DNA of 64,000 nt from assembly GCA_023313575.1 (NCBI GenBank), contig JAJTTP010000013.1:930001-994000 (forward strand), written 5' to 3'. Shown piece by piece: positions 35,433 to 48,000 of the stretch. The notes below the pieces were generated by a model. It searched no databases. It saw nothing but the letters and a program-made list of their open reading frames with translations, and was not told where the DNA came from. The position numbers and the translations under genes are program-made. How positions within the stretch are numbered: position 1 is the stretch's first letter; each line of letters starts with the position of its first letter. Origin of the DNA: Eutypella sp. D-1. Taxonomy: Eukaryota; Ascomycota; Sordariomycetes; Xylariales; Diatrypaceae.

Positions 35433-38400
35433 TCAAAAGCCCTTAAAGGGGTCGTCACGGAAGAAATCCTCGTCAACAGCGCTGTGCCTGCCGGTCCTCT
35501 CGCTCCCGCCACCACCCCCGCCCCCGTAGCCCGAGTAGTCGGTGGTGGTGCCGGTGGCGTTGGTGGTAGCCGTGGCGCGCGTGCCGCGGGACGCGTAGCT
35601 GTCGCGGCGGTGGTGGCTCCGACTGCGTCTGCGGCGGCGGTCCTTGCTGCGCCGCCGTGCCCGGTACCGCCACTCCTCGCTCTCGTCCGGGTGGTCGTCG
35701 AACCGTGGGAACGTCAATGGGCTGATGAACGCCTCCATACGCACCGTGCCGATCGCCTCGAAGAAGTTCCCGTTGTTGTTGTGATTGTTGGCCCCGTTCT
35801 GTTGCTGGTGATGCTGGTGACCGTTCATGAACCCCGGCCGGGACGACGCCTCCGACGTCCGCACCGACCCCGCCGTTGTGCTCGCCGGCGCCCCGCCGTG
35901 CACTCCCGCCGACCACGCCATGTAGCCCCCGTAGCCACCGCTCGCGCTGGACGGCGCCTGCGACTGGTACAGGTCCGAGGAGCCCGTGCCGGTCGTCACG
36001 ACGCTGTTGCCCGCGGTGCTGTTGCTGGGGGCGTGGCCGTACGACGACACGCTCGGCCCCGTCGGCGACGAGAACCCGCGGAACGATAACGGCGGCGGCA
36101 CGTGCCCGCCCGTATTGCTGCGCTTACGCCCGTGCACCGCTGCTGCCCGCTCGGCGCGCGGTTCCTGCGCCCGCTCGTGGAAGCGCGGGATGAAGGGCGG
36201 CTCCGCCGCGTCGCGCGACAGGTCCCGGTAGTGGATCGGCGTCGGCGTGAAGGCGTCCGGCTTGAACGTCGCCAGCGCGTCGTCCAGCTGGCTCGCGTTG
36301 ATCGTCTGTTCCGGCTGCTGCGGCAGCGCCGGCGGCGGCGACTGCGGTTGTGACCGCGGGCTCGTTCGGAGCGCGGCGTTCTTACCCTTGGTCAGTCGGA
36401 TCGAGTCCCGGATTCCGGGCCTCCTGCTCGGGCCGCGCGGTGGGCCCGCCGCGTCGAAATCCGGCATGAGTCTTTGCCCTGCCGCCGGCTCCGCAGCCGC
36501 CGACGCTGACGCCATGATCTCTGGCACGGCCTGCTGCGAATGCGCGAGGAAGGACAGTGCCGTCAGCCAGAGGTAGTGGCGCTCGGCGGTCGTGGCCGTA
36601 AACTTAAGCGCGCGCTGGGGTGTTAGGATTAGGATCGACCGGTTGAACACCTGGCCACCGCCCTTGGGCGGCGGGTTGTCGTCCTTGACATCGAGGACGG
36701 ACTGGATCGTAACTACGGGGGCGTCAGCCTGCTTGCTGCTTCGGAACGCACTTAGGGGGTTGGGCAACGTACGCTTTCGGCCGGACTTGCCCATCAGGGC
36801 ACTGCCGGACTGGGGTTGTTTGCTGCTCCACAGGATGGCTCGCTCGTATGGCGCCAGCCACACCCATCGCTTGTGCCGGTCGTTGCTGGTCTCCTCGCCA
36901 CGCCCGGCACCGTCGGCCACGCCGAACGACTTCCGCCGCCTCACGTACTTGAACATCCACTCGCCTACCATGGTCTGCGCGATGGCTTCCACCACCCCAG
37001 ACGGTTGCTGGGAGCTCACCTGGGAACCCTGGTTCGTATTCTCCGTGTACGCCGTGTTCGTCGACGGCTGGGACCTGTGACTCCGGTATCCGCGCCCGCC
37101 TCGCGGTGTCGTGATCTGGTTGTTGGGAAGGGGCGGGAGGTCGGGGCTATCGGGGGCCTCCTCGGAAGGCGACATCGGCGGCGGCGGCGGCGAACGGCTG
37201 GACTGCCGACGCCTCCTCGGGTTCTGGGGTATAGCTGCTGCGGAACGAACCTTACGAATACTGCTGGACCGGTACGAGCCGCTAGTCCGGAGCCCCCGTC
37301 GGTGCCAGGGCCCAGCGGCGGCCCGTGTGGGGCTGCGCTGCGCGTCACTGGGCACGCTCGCGCTGAGAGGCGGTCGTCGCGAGCTAGCGCGCGTGGGGAT
37401 CGGGAACGGAGGGTCGTGGTTCTCCTGCGCGCCCGGGCTCGGTGACCGCGTTTGGTGGGACGCTATACCGCTCTGGATCAAGGCCGCCTTACGCATACCA
37501 CTCGCCCGCAGGCCATTGTTGTTATTATTCCCAGACTTATTATCGCGGGGCGGGCTCTTGACGGCCGCCGCCTTGCTCTCCGCAAGGCTGAAACTGCTGT
37601 AGACCTCCGGCCCTCCGATCTGCTTGGCCACGCTGGCCGCCGGCCTGTTCACTATGCGTACCTGTTCCGGAGATGATCGTGTCGATGACCGCTTTCCGGA
37701 TTCGTCCTTCGGCTTCGGTGCCGAGAGCGCAGTTTGGAACTCAACGTCGCTCGCGTCGGGCTCCTCGAATCCTTCGCCTTCCTCGGACGTCTCGGGCTCG
37801 AAACCGGCGAATAGGCTGCTGATACGGTGTGGTCGCCTCATGGGTGCCTTCTCGCTCGAGAGCGGTCCGTCGTCGTTGTTACCGGGGTAAGCGTCGTGAG
37901 TCTCTATCGTATCCATCATCTGGGATATCGGGGATCCGGGGGGCGACGAAGAGATATCCTCGTGGAAACTGCTCCTGGCTGTCAGGCGGCGCGGGTTTCG
38001 CGGCGGCACGTTACTGGGGACGGGCGTGAAGCTCTTGGAATCCTCGACCATGGCCGGATTGGCGGCGGGATTCGGCGAGACCGGCCTCGACGAAATCGCC
38101 GACGGGTGCAGGTGCGGCGGTAGCTTGTCGAGCCTCTTGTCAATCCTAATCTCATCCGTCTGGGTCGACCGCGTAGACATATCTACCGATTGCATGATCG
38201 ACACCTGGCAGCCGAAGTCCTTGGAATGCTGCGGCAGCCGGTGCTCCTGCGGTGTCGCTGAACGACTGGTGGGCGGGATGACGCTGATGCTGGGAATGGG
38301 TATAGGGGCCTGTATGGAGACGGGGCGGGGAGGAGTTGGTGCCCGGATCGGGACGATGTCGGTTTGCGTGGCCATGGACTTCATCTCCGGGGGTACTGGC

Positions 38401-39866
38401 TTTTCTTCGACTATCGGCGACGAAACTATGTGCGTTGGTGATATCGGCGTCCGAGGAGGGCTCAGTGGTATGTCGATCGTTTGAGACCCGGCCGAGACCA
38501 TCAGACTCGGAGCAGCAGGCGGTTCGATCGCAAGCGGTTTGCTGAGGTGTACCCGCTTGCGCCTCTGGTTTGCCTCGATCTCCATCTCGCCCCTGTGCGG
38601 GCTCTCCACCTCCGTCGTCTTCTCGACCTTCACAACGGGCTCGGGCTCAGCCACCGGCTCAGGAGTAGAAGGCTTTGAAGGGATCAGCTTTGGCGAGGGG
38701 GGCGGGGAATACTGGACCCCGGAGTCTGTATACTCGACCTTGACGGGGCTTGGCTCGTCCTCGTCGTCCTCGCGAATTCCGCCCTCGAGCCTCTCCATGA
38801 CGCTAGCGTTCATGTAGGTTCTTCCCCGCGCCACACTTCCCGGGCGGAACTGGCTGTCCAGACTTACGTTCCGGGCGTGCGTCCTCGACAGCACACTCTC
38901 ACGGCTGAAATTCCGGGTATGCCTGATCGAAAATGCGCTCTGTCGCCCGTCGATATCCGTCCCGGAGTCGCTCTCGTCATCGAAGTTCAACTCGTCCGCG
39001 AGGCTGTGGCCATTAACCTTGCCCATGCCGGCATGTAAAATCGTCGAATACCGAATGCTGTTCGTCATGCTCGTCGTCCGGACGCTGGCCCCATCGTTAT
39101 CCTTCCCAGCCTCCCCGTCCTCGCTCTCGGCTCCGTCGTGCGCGCCACTCGCTTGGGCGGCCTGAAATGCGGCCACTTCGTCAAGCACGGTCTTTAACCG
39201 ACTCTCCGCAACATGAATTTTGCGCTCGTATTTCCGTCTCTCGTCCTCCCATTCATCTTTCTCTTTGGCCCATAGGTCGTGTACTCTCTGGGAGTCTTCC
39301 TCCTGTGTCTTCGCTCTCTTTTGCGTGGTCTCTAGGCGTTTCTTTGTTTCACTCAGGAGCTCGACAGCTTCGTCGCGCTCGCGCGCCAGCTCGCCCAACG
39401 CCGACGACGTACCGCCCTCAAGCAGGGCCAGCTGTCGTTTTAGGGACCTACTTTCTTTCGTCGTGTTCGTTAGATCCGTCTGCAGGGCCTCGTGCTCCTC
39501 TCGGGTCGTTTGGACCGTCTCCTCTAGGCTTTCTATGATCTTCAGCTTCTCTTCTTGGTCCCGACGCAGGGCTAAAATCTCGGATACCAGGTTCGCATGT
39601 AAGGTCGGAGTGAAGCGTCGGGGGTCCAGGATGCTGATAGGCTCGTCGGGCATGGTGTCTCTCGAGGCGCGCTTCCCGCTCCGCCCGGAGATGTCTCCAG
39701 GCGGTAGCGGAGGGGGCGATGACGAGAGAGCAGGTGGCGTGGCAGAGCGGCGCGACCTCCTCGAGTTCCGCGATGGTGTTCTATACGGCGTGTCCGATGG
39801 TGTCGGCAGCGAAGCAGCAGCAGCAGTGCTGCACAACTCGTCTTCTGTTTCCCATTGGGCGGCCAT
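35433..39866 (-). CDS. apsA: PH-domain cortical anchor protein, Num1/ApsA/Mcp5-like
   Basis: Single open frame of 1477 residues. Num1/ApsA/Mcp5 proteins sit at the cell cortex, bind membrane phosphoinositides through a PH domain and anchor dynein for nuclear migration and spindle positioning; that role is inferred. Residues about 85-250 form a heptad-rich, highly charged coiled coil (ILALRRDQEEKLKIIESLEE onward). A long Ser/Pro-rich disordered middle follows. The PH-like domain is at about 960-1110, starting VVEAIAQTMVGEWMFKYVRR, with RKRTLPNPLSAFRSS between strands and RALKFTATTAERHYLWLTAL as the last strand and helix. The C-terminal 350 residues are disordered, with Asn/His and Arg/Ser-rich runs. 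The ATG at 39866 is followed directly by an acidic segment and no earlier in-frame start was seen. The gene is GC-rich, so long antisense frames occur. The PH and coiled-coil calls are firm; the orthology is likely. Confidence 0.87.
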   Translation of the reverse strand: MAAQWETEDELCSTAAAASLPTPSDTPYRTPSRNSRRSRRSATPPALSSSPPPLPPGDISGRSGKRASRDTMPDEPISILDPRRFTPTLHANLVSEILALRRDQEEKLKIIESLEETVQTTREEHEALQTDLTNTTKESRSLKRQLALLEGGTSSALGELARERDEAVELLSETKKRLETTQKRAKTQEEDSQRVHDLWAKEKDEWEDERRKYERKIHVAESRLKTVLDEVAAFQAAQASGAHDGAESEDGEAGKDNDGASVRTTSMTNSIRYSTILHAGMGKVNGHSLADELNFDDESDSGTDIDGRQSAFSIRHTRNFSRESVLSRTHARNVSLDSQFRPGSVARGRTYMNASVMERLEGGIREDDEDEPSPVKVEYTDSGVQYSPPPSPKLIPSKPSTPEPVAEPEPVVKVEKTTEVESPHRGEMEIEANQRRKRVHLSKPLAIEPPAAPSLMVSAGSQTIDIPLSPPRTPISPTHIVSSPIVEEKPVPPEMKSMATQTDIVPIRAPTPPRPVSIQAPIPIPSISVIPPTSRSATPQEHRLPQHSKDFGCQVSIMQSVDMSTRSTQTDEIRIDKRLDKLPPHLHPSAISSRPVSPNPAANPAMVEDSKSFTPVPSNVPPRNPRRLTARSSFHEDISSSPPGSPISQMMDTIETHDAYPGNNDDGPLSSEKAPMRRPHRISSLFAGFEPETSEEGEGFEEPDASDVEFQTALSAPKPKDESGKRSSTRSSPEQVRIVNRPAASVAKQIGGPEVYSSFSLAESKAAAVKSPPRDNKSGNNNNNGLRASGMRKAALIQSGIASHQTRSPSPGAQENHDPPFPIPTRASSRRPPLSASVPSDAQRSPTRAAAGPWHRRGLRTSGSYRSSSIRKVRSAAAIPQNPRRRRQSSRSPPPPPMSPSEEAPDSPDLPPLPNNQITTPRGGRGYRSHRSQPSTNTAYTENTNQGSQVSSQQPSGVVEAIAQTMVGEWMFKYVRRRKSFGVADGAGRGEETSNDRHKRWVWLAPYERAILWSSKQPQSGSALMGKSGRKRTLPNPLSAFRSSKQADAPVVTIQSVLDVKDDNPPPKGGGQVFNRSILILTPQRALKFTATTAERHYLWLTALSFLAHSQQAVPEIMASASAAAEPAAGQRLMPDFDAAGPPRGPSRRPGIRDSIRLTKGKNAALRTSPRSQPQSPPPALPQQPEQTINASQLDDALATFKPDAFTPTPIHYRDLSRDAAEPPFIPRFHERAQEPRAERAAAVHGRKRSNTGGHVPPPLSFRGFSSPTGPSVSSYGHAPSNSTAGNSVVTTGTGSSDLYQSQAPSSASGGYGGYMAWSAGVHGGAPASTTAGSVRTSEASSRPGFMNGHQHHQQQNGANNHNNNGNFFEAIGTVRMEAFISPLTFPRFDDHPDESEEWRYRARRRSKDRRRRRSRSHHRRDSYASRGTRATATTNATGTTTDYSGYGGGGGGGSERTGRHSAVDEDFFRDDPFKGF

Positions 39867-41020
39867 CGTTGCTGCTCACTGCCGGTTCTTACCAGGTTTT
39901 TTTCCTGGGGAAACAGAAATCGTTCTATCTAGAACGCGCGCCCCGAAAAGTAAGCTAGTGAGCCTCTCTGCTCATCATATATGTGTTACTATGTATGGAC
40001 TGAACTGCATACCCCAAGCATATAGTTTGATTTCAGAAAGGGGGCCCAAGCACCAGGGGCCACGGTGCTAACCCCTGTTCACAGTGGGGGTGTTGACAGC
40101 GGGATCACAACGAGCCCTTGCATGAAATCCCATCACTAGTTCATCACATATTATTAGCACGCGATTGGAGCAGGGGGATGTGCGAGAACGCTGCACCCCG
40201 GGGTCCTGGGGGAGATGGATGAAAGACAGGCAGGCTTCCAGGGAAAGCAGCCAAGCCAGCTTCGGGGGTTTTTGTTTTCCAACTTACAAGGTTGGATCTA
40301 AAGTGAGCAAAATCCATCAACCTTAAGACCTGGAAAAAGAGGTCAGCGTCTTGTTGTTCTACGACTGCATGGTATCAGTCTTTTTATTTTATTTTATAAA
40401 GAGACTCTCGCTCTTTTACCTGGGCAAAGAGTTATGTTGCACGGAATTGTTCCAGAACGGTCAAGGATGCTACCCAAGCCCGTTTGTGGGAATTAATACA
40501 ATGGTTATAATGCTGAACTCACCTTAGCTTATGCTTTATATCGGATGAAACCAGGTTTGGCCCGCAGTTGGTCCGGCGATAGTTGTTCCAGATATCAGGC
40601 GCTGGATATTCAGGTACCATGCACGTAGAGGGGCTCTCGAGGGGATGAGTCGATTTAAAAGTGAGGCTGTGATTTGCTGGAACAAGGAGTGGTCCTTAGA
40701 TCTATTTCGTGCGTATGTAGGTAGCGATAATGACGATGATGAGCCGCAGTCGAGAATCAGCCCGGTGAGCCGGTTATGCTTGGCCTATAATACCTATAGC
40801 GAATATATATATAGAGCCGGCAAGGAGGCACGCCCGAGTCTGAAACTTCCCAACACTACGGATATAGTTGATTCGTTAGCATTTCTGTACCCAAAATTGG
40901 AGTCTGGCTGCATATGCGCAATTGAAATCCAGTGCCGTCTCTGCAGTTCTAGCTTGGCAGGCATTGCCGATCCCATCGCGCACACCACTGCACACCACCA
41001 TCATGTATGCTTGTGCACAT

Positions 41021-41056
41021 GTAACTGTAACTGTAACTGTAACGGTAACGGTAACA
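41021..41056. repeat. 6-bp tandem repeat GTAACT/GTAACG/GTAACA, six units
   Basis: Three GTAACT units are followed by two GTAACG units and a GTAACA end unit, perfectly phased. It is a short minisatellite in gene-free DNA. Confidence 0.9.
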
Positions 41057-43415
41057 TACTCACATACCGGTCCCGGTGGACAAATCACTCGAACGGACGA
41101 AAGTTGGACAACAGGGAGAGAATCATCATAGGTTGACCTGTCGAGACCGGGGGAAGGGGTTGATAGTCATTCGCGGCCCTCGCGGGTGCTTTGGGACATA
41201 TCGCACATACAGTCGACAAGCCAGGTAGGGTAGGCAGGCTTGCTAATCTAGGAATATGCCTGTTCCCAGGACAGCTAAACGGTTGCCCCTAAGACGAACA
41301 GGAGGAGTGAAACAACACGGCACAGAATAGATTAAAAAACAACAAAACCAAAAAACGTGTATGTATTATACACAACAGATAAGAAAAAGGAATCTAACCA
41401 CGGGTCGACAGGTCGGGAAGTAAGTTAACCTTCGTCACCGGTTCGGTTCTTCTTCCCTCTCTCTATGTACAGTGACCCCCCCTGTCGACCTGTGTCCCCC
41501 AGATCTACAAGCACTTTACTATATAGTAATGAAGAAAATTGAGAAGCGAGGTCCGAACGCGCAGGACAAGTGATGATCATAGCGACCAGCCGCAGCACTA
41601 TCTACCTAACATTTTAGAAGTACATGGGCTCTAGGACTACTATTTGTTAGGTAGTTAGGCGTTAGGTAGGTAGTAACTGGGCAGACGTGTGATGCTACCC
41701 ACAGGTCGTTCAAGCACTTGCTTTTCGACGGTCGCAAAGCTAGGCCTGCCATTATCACTTCATTTGGCTGCAAGGTGATAAGGAGCTATGTATGGTCCAG
41801 TGGTTTCTGGACGAACTAGGGGACCCCAGGACGCGTCAATGGGAATGCATGTTCACATGGCACCGACGTTTCGTCGGCCTCTTACTAACTACTTGTACCG
41901 AGTACGAGTAACTCATCTGTCAATCTCGTTCTACCTACGTATGTATGTACGTGTAAATGCTTCGGGTTGCCACTCGGCGCCATGGAAGATTGTCAGGGTC
42001 GACGGTTCCAAGTCGGCGGGAGAAGGACAGGATGCTAGTAGAAAACGCAGCTCAAGGGTCCCTGTTTAGCGTATGCTCTCGCCCTGGCATGACGTTGGGA
42101 AAGCTGGAGGTGACAGGACAGCTGACAGGCAAGGACAGGCAGATAGATAGACACGGAGAAGGTGAATAGTGGTAATTAGTAGGTGATTTACCTGATTAAC
42201 TAGCAATCTGGCTACCTTTTGTAATTACCTCGATAATTAGTTTGTTAGAAGTAGAACCAACCGGATGAGAAGCCAAACAAGCGAAAATTGTATTCCAGGT
42301 ACGCACGTATGCCATGTCCAGAATGTACACAACAGTAGCGCAGCGAAAAGGAGACGAGACTGTTCACTATAACTGGTTGACTGGATAAAATGCTTGGGTA
42401 GTTTTACAGAGTGGAGGTACCAATAGAAAGGGTAGAAGAGATATCTCTCGTAATGCATTCTCTTTTGGGGGGTTTTCTTATCCATGGATTACTGATTCAA
42501 GAAGCTCTCCAGCTGCCTATTGGACAGGATATCAACGAGTGGGATCTGAGCATGCAAGGACTTCTCTGGCTGATGCATGTCAGATCCGGGGAGAGCGCAT
42601 ACATACCTGTGTGCCATAGTTTGTACAGAGGGACCGGAGGAAGCTGGGAGCAAGCCGATTTACTGGTTGGTTGGAGCCCTGCAAAGCACGGACATTCTAC
42701 ATAGTAGTAGTTCATAATCTACGTGGGATGAATTTATCAAGTCGGTTGCGGTCCTTTCATACACTGGAGTATGCGCTCTTATTTTTTTGAATACCTAATA
42801 AAAAAGATGTAATTGCAGTCCTGGAGGTAACCAATCCATCTACAAAGCTGCGCCCTAAAATACACATACCTGAGAGGTAGTCAAGTGCATAACAGAGTAT
42901 TTGAACAGCCGAGTTCCCTCCCCGGGCCGTCTCTGTTCAGGTGCCATTATGTACCTCGCTAGTCCAGATCTGTACCAGACTCGAGGGGTTTACATTCTGT
43001 AAAAGGTTTAGGGTCTTTCCAGTCAAGCCGGTAAGTAGGTATCTAGGTACCACAACTCTCCGGACCAGAGCAAGAAGCCGGCCGAGGAGACTATGAGACA
43101 ACATTAAATTCTACACTTCAGACTGAACCAAGGCAGCCCAGCCCGACTGGCTAGCAAACTGGCAAATTGTCACATTGCAAATTGTCAAATTGGCTCGTTA
43201 TTATTACCTACCCTGTTGAACCTGCCGGGTTGGCGGGCTTTTCTCGTGCAATTTCATCTCATGGGGATCACCTTTCCTATTTGGGAACCTCGCGGGTTTA
43301 TCACCTGAAAGAACAACCCCGGCTGCTACTCATTTTGGATTAGCATGAACTGATGTGGAGTACCCTTGTAGAAATTAGTTAATTGCATTTCCCGGTACCT
43401 GCATGGCAGCATGGC

Positions 43416-43518
43416 CAACCTTGTCAACTTTGTCAACCTTGTCTACTCTTGGAATTCTTCCAAGATTCGTACAATCTAGCTTCAAGGTTGTCCAGATGAT
43501 CCAGATGATCCAGGCCAT
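43416..43518. repeat. Two neighbouring 9-bp tandem repeats
   Basis: CAACCTTGT occurs three times at 43416-43442 (the middle copy has T for C), and CCAGATGAT occurs at 43492-43500 and 43501-43509 with a diverged third copy. A third imperfect repeat, CAAATTGTC, occurs twice just upstream near 43160-43190. The common 9-bp period is striking but the unit sequences differ. Confidence 0.75.
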
Positions 43519-45000
43519 CCTGCCATCTTTACTATGTAAGGATTCAAGCCTTGAAGCCCAACTGGCCCGGCTGGCTTACCATGATTACATATATACACAC
43601 TAATTACCCTGGAGTAAAATAACTATGTATGGAGTAAGATCCCCACGTATGACGAACGTCAGAATATGCTTGCTACAAGTCGTTTCTTTGAGGCTCATTG
43701 GAAGACTTCATATCCCATCGTATCGACTCCCCGAGACATACATACTGAACTACATATCGCTGCCTGTTCTCTCACTGTGTTGTGTGTATCTGCCCAGCCG
43801 TCAAGGCCGTCCAACCGCCTAGCTAGCAGAGAACCCGTTGATTCAGGGGCTTCATCTCGTATATATCAAACTCGCACGAGGAGCCACCGCCTCGGACGCA
43901 GCCGTTGACACGACAGGCATGCTCGTTGTCCCGCCCTCGGTGGCAGGGAGGAGACTTGGAAACAGCCTTTTGATGAAGATCCTAGGACGCAAGTCTTAGA
44001 CTGAAGCGAGCGGCTGACGGCTGATTGCCCATGGCCTGATTATAATAAACCTAGCGAGCGGCTATCATGGCCTGGTCCAATTAAGCTCCGAGAGGTTTAA
44101 TGGTTGGCGAGCCTGAATATGCTACTAATCATAAAACTCCTGAGGCTCTCAAGGCTGTCACGGAAACACGGTCCTGTCGGACATATCCAATATACATAGT
44201 ATGCAACGCGGCTTGTTCAGATATGAAGCCTAACAGACACGCCCCGGCGAGCCGTCCAGCACGCGTTCACTGCCGCGAGGTTTACTAACTTGGTAGTTAA
44301 TGGCTGAATGGCGAAGCTGCACACCCTCTTCCTACCTTTCACCCACCCATGAACAGTCAACGACGTCGGTTGCCCGACGGGGATCCCAGGACCAGTGCAC
44401 GGATATTCACGTGTGCCTACCTACCTGCTGTGCTCCCGCACAATGGCTTGTTCTTTCGGGTTTCGGCTACCTACACTTCTGTCCAACCGCGATATACAGC
44501 CCTGGTCCTTACCAGAGATACATAGAAACCCGGATTCCCTTGCAGCCGCTTTAGGCTGTCTATGATATATTACATATCGTAGAACGGGTTTAGCACATGA
44601 TTTTTTGCAGCGTATATATAGTCTAATAGATGATGATTACGCAGCCTCCTCGGTGAGCTCAAGATGTAGTAAAAACGAAATCGCGAAGTCAATAATATCC
44701 CGTACATAGCCACAAATCTCCTCATCTTCCCAAAATCAGCAATCCGAGGCGTGCCACTCGTCGCTAAAGGAAAAGAGGCTGACCTGGCCCGTGTATACCG
44801 AACCTCCCTAACCCACAGACAGCGCCACAACGCCATCCGCGCATGCCGTGTCACATCTCCCTGACCAAGCCTTGCGTTTCTCCTCGGCTCTAAGCTTCAA
44901 TGGTCAAAGTCGAGCACCCTCCGTATGTAGTATGAGAGCCGAGCCAACGGCTCAGAGTGGGCGATCGTGAATGCCTGCGGTGGTGCGAGGCTGGTTACAT

Positions 45001-48000
45001 AGCAGGAGCGCCATACGCCCAGACAACCTGACAGCTAACGAACCGTGCCGACCAATAACAGCAATCCCCAGCTACCCACGAACCCGCGAAAGGCAGCTTG
45101 TCTCATTTCTACCTAGTTAGCAGTAAGCAGCAGCTTGTAAGAGGCGCGGGTCAGGCCGGGAGAAGATCCGGTTACGGGGAGCTAAGGAAAGAAAGCACCC
45201 TCCAGTTTCTAGAATGCAGGATGTGTGTAGGGAAACCCCATAGACATCCATAAGGCGTCATCTCATGTCTGGTAGCGAAGCGCATCTCCCGTTGCGGATC
45301 CCCCCTTCCCCATCGGTGATTTCCATCTGCACAGAATTGCGATACCCAGATGGGGGGGGAGGGCTGAGATTTGAATGTTGAGCCCCATCCGCGCTTACGC
45401 CGGGGCTTCGAGACGTCCCGTACGCAGCGTACGTACATCCCACCAGCCGCCTAGCGAGAAAGCGCGGGACACTCCGCGAGAAATTGCGTGGGTAAGGAAG
45501 AAAGAAGAAAGAATAGAGCGCGTCCTGGCCTCGGTTTGGCTTTAGCCACCTCGGTCCCGCGGACAAAGTCCCGCAAGTGCCTACAAATCAAAATATACGA
45601 TATGGCCGACGACGACCGACCATCCAATCTCTCTATTTGACCAATGGCTAGCTAGCTGTGTATAGTGATAGCCACGGACAGTGGGAGTTGGGTTATAAAA
45701 AGCTTTAAGATAGTAATTCCTCGCGAACCTAATGCCCCGAATTGCAAGTTGCCAAGGAGCACCCCGGAAGTCAGACAGTCAGACCCTGTCGTCGTTTTTG
45801 TATGCGGAAGCCCAGTAGCCAAGCCAAGCAATAACCCCAAGACGAGAAGAGCTGTCAAGTCAAGTCAGCACCTTCTCTTGCTTTAAGCAAGTTGCATTCA
45901 TAAATAGTACCTGCTTCGTATGTAACGAGGACGGTGATCTACATAGGGCTAGACCTCCGTTTCCCGCTTTCCCAATTCATCGAGAAAACCCTCTCATCAA
46001 TCAGAAATACGCGGTCGTCCGGGGGCGGGCGTGCGGGCAAGGGGGGGAGCCCAGGGCCTCTCCGCCCCCGGTAGCCCATATGCATGGCAGCACGGGGAAT
46101 CACACTTTCAATGTTCATCCAAGATGCACGTATAACATGTTAGTGCCTATCACGAGAAAAAGAAAGATATGGATGTACGAATAGGTACGTTGCAACCAAA
46201 ATTTGGGCTCGGTGGAAGCCAATTGCTAAGCGACGTCCAATCGTCTACTTGCCATCACATTTGATAACCTAACTATACAGCAAGCACACACGCATGCACG
46301 TAGATAGACGAACAAGACATAATGGGCGAAAAAGAAACACTGCATCCCGCCCGCCAGTCCGCCTCGGCGACAGCGATGCGCCTCCCGTCTCTGCTCTACG
46401 ACGTCGTATCTCGTGAAGAGCCACGCATGTAATGCAAGACGCATTACATGTTCATCTAACCCAGGCGCGAAGACGTTGCTTGGTGCTATATAATTCCCAA
46501 GATAATATATGACCCAATCGTATCCACCGCTCCCGCGATTGCATACGACGTCCTGCATTGCCGTGCCGAGCATGCATCTACGTATGTATGCATGTACACC
46601 ACTTCCTTACCCTGGACCCCCCATATTTGCGAAGATCGCCTCACTTTATTCCTGTGAGCTATTTCGGAGAGTCAGGCGAAGGGGCGGGGGGGAAGGGTTA
46701 AGTGTTGGTCTACTTACCTAGTTAACCGACCTATGTATGCAAGACATCTCAGCGCGGTGCGCAGATCCTGAAGCCCTCCTTCTAGCCTCCCTGCCCAACC
46801 CAACCGGAAAGTCGCCCTCTCAGAGGTTGCTGCCCAAAGACCCAGGGCGCCGCCGTACGTGCGTAGCTTTTTTAAGGCATCCCCGTAGATATTTCGCCCA
46901 GTTATACGGATGTGTAACTAAAGATCATCGGCCCACTCCTGGCAGCTATAGCTAAGAGACTATTATCACCGGTGCACCGCCACCATCACCGATCCTCCCG
47001 CCAGGTCCGTGGTTTTCGTAAGCAGTCTCCCCCCCCCCCTCCCCTCTTTCCGCCATCGCGGCGGAGAGACGAGAGAAGGTGGGTTCGCCAACTCACGACG
47101 CCAGCATCGGCCGAAACCTAACGGGCACCGGACAAGAAAATCCTCAGCTGCGACGCAACAAGCGGCTCGGGATTCATCTTTCTCTCTCCCGAAAGTAAGA
47201 CTTCAGGCTGATACCTCCCGTCCTCTTCTCTCCCTCCCCCCCCCCTTTTTCCATTCCCTCTGGTAGCGGGTCTTCACGCCGGAAACCGGCTCAATTGTGA
47301 TCAGCGGTTGACAAAGTCCCGTCAGGCTGAAGTGCGTATCCTTGCCCAAGCGGAAGATCAACCTGAGGGGCGAGGGGCGCAAAGCCACTTGGTCCTTCAG
47401 TCCATCCCTTGAGAAACTTCCTGTTTCGTTTATGTAACGGTGCGAGGCCCTCGATCAGAACTGTGAGACCTCCATGCCTAGCCACCCCCTGGGACTCTGT
47501 GGAGAGTTGAGAAGAGGCGTAGCAACAGAGTCGTGCTCGTGCTCGTCTTGGGGCAGGGTATTCGGCACAGTTCAGAAACGCAAGCTAGCTCGAGGGAGTT
47601 GTCACGATGGAGCAGGGGCAGCCCGAGGGGAGTTTGCCCAGAGACGATTGCCTCGTAACTACCGGCCAGCTTTCTCCACCTTCCGATTCTGCTTCGGTAT
47701 GAATTCTCGCTCCGCTCGGGTTCTTGGTTTTTTTCAAAGGGGAGTAGGCTAGCCGAGAAAGCGAATGCTTCCTAGATCATGTCGTCCGCATGAGAACAGA
47801 CAAGCTCCTAACTACGAGTGCCTGTCTATATGTCAGCCTTGAAACGATCCCTGAATAGCGTTAAATGAGACACCAAGTCCATGGCGCCGGTGTCTATAAC
47901 GCGTCCTGCTATAGTCCCCTCCGAACAAGGCTGATGTGAGGAGCCTTGCCCCCGTTGACACGGCCCCGTCTCTTCAACTTTCCTTAAATAGAGTCGAGAA

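Larger units (their letters stand above)
39867..45000. other. Gene-free region, left part
   Basis: No protein gene, tRNA or 5S-like sequence was recognised. The region starts with the promoter side of the PH-domain gene. It holds a six-unit GTAACT/GTAACG tandem repeat (41021-41056), several short 9-bp arrays (43157-43518) and TACC/TAGG tracts. The longest frames (for example 40645-41136) have simple-sequence composition and no family motif. Confidence 0.55.

Noticed and set aside
35373..37602. Several plus-strand and alternative minus-strand frames of 100-240 codons
   Set aside because: They are shadows of the GC-rich PH-domain gene, with Arg/Ala/Pro-rich composition.
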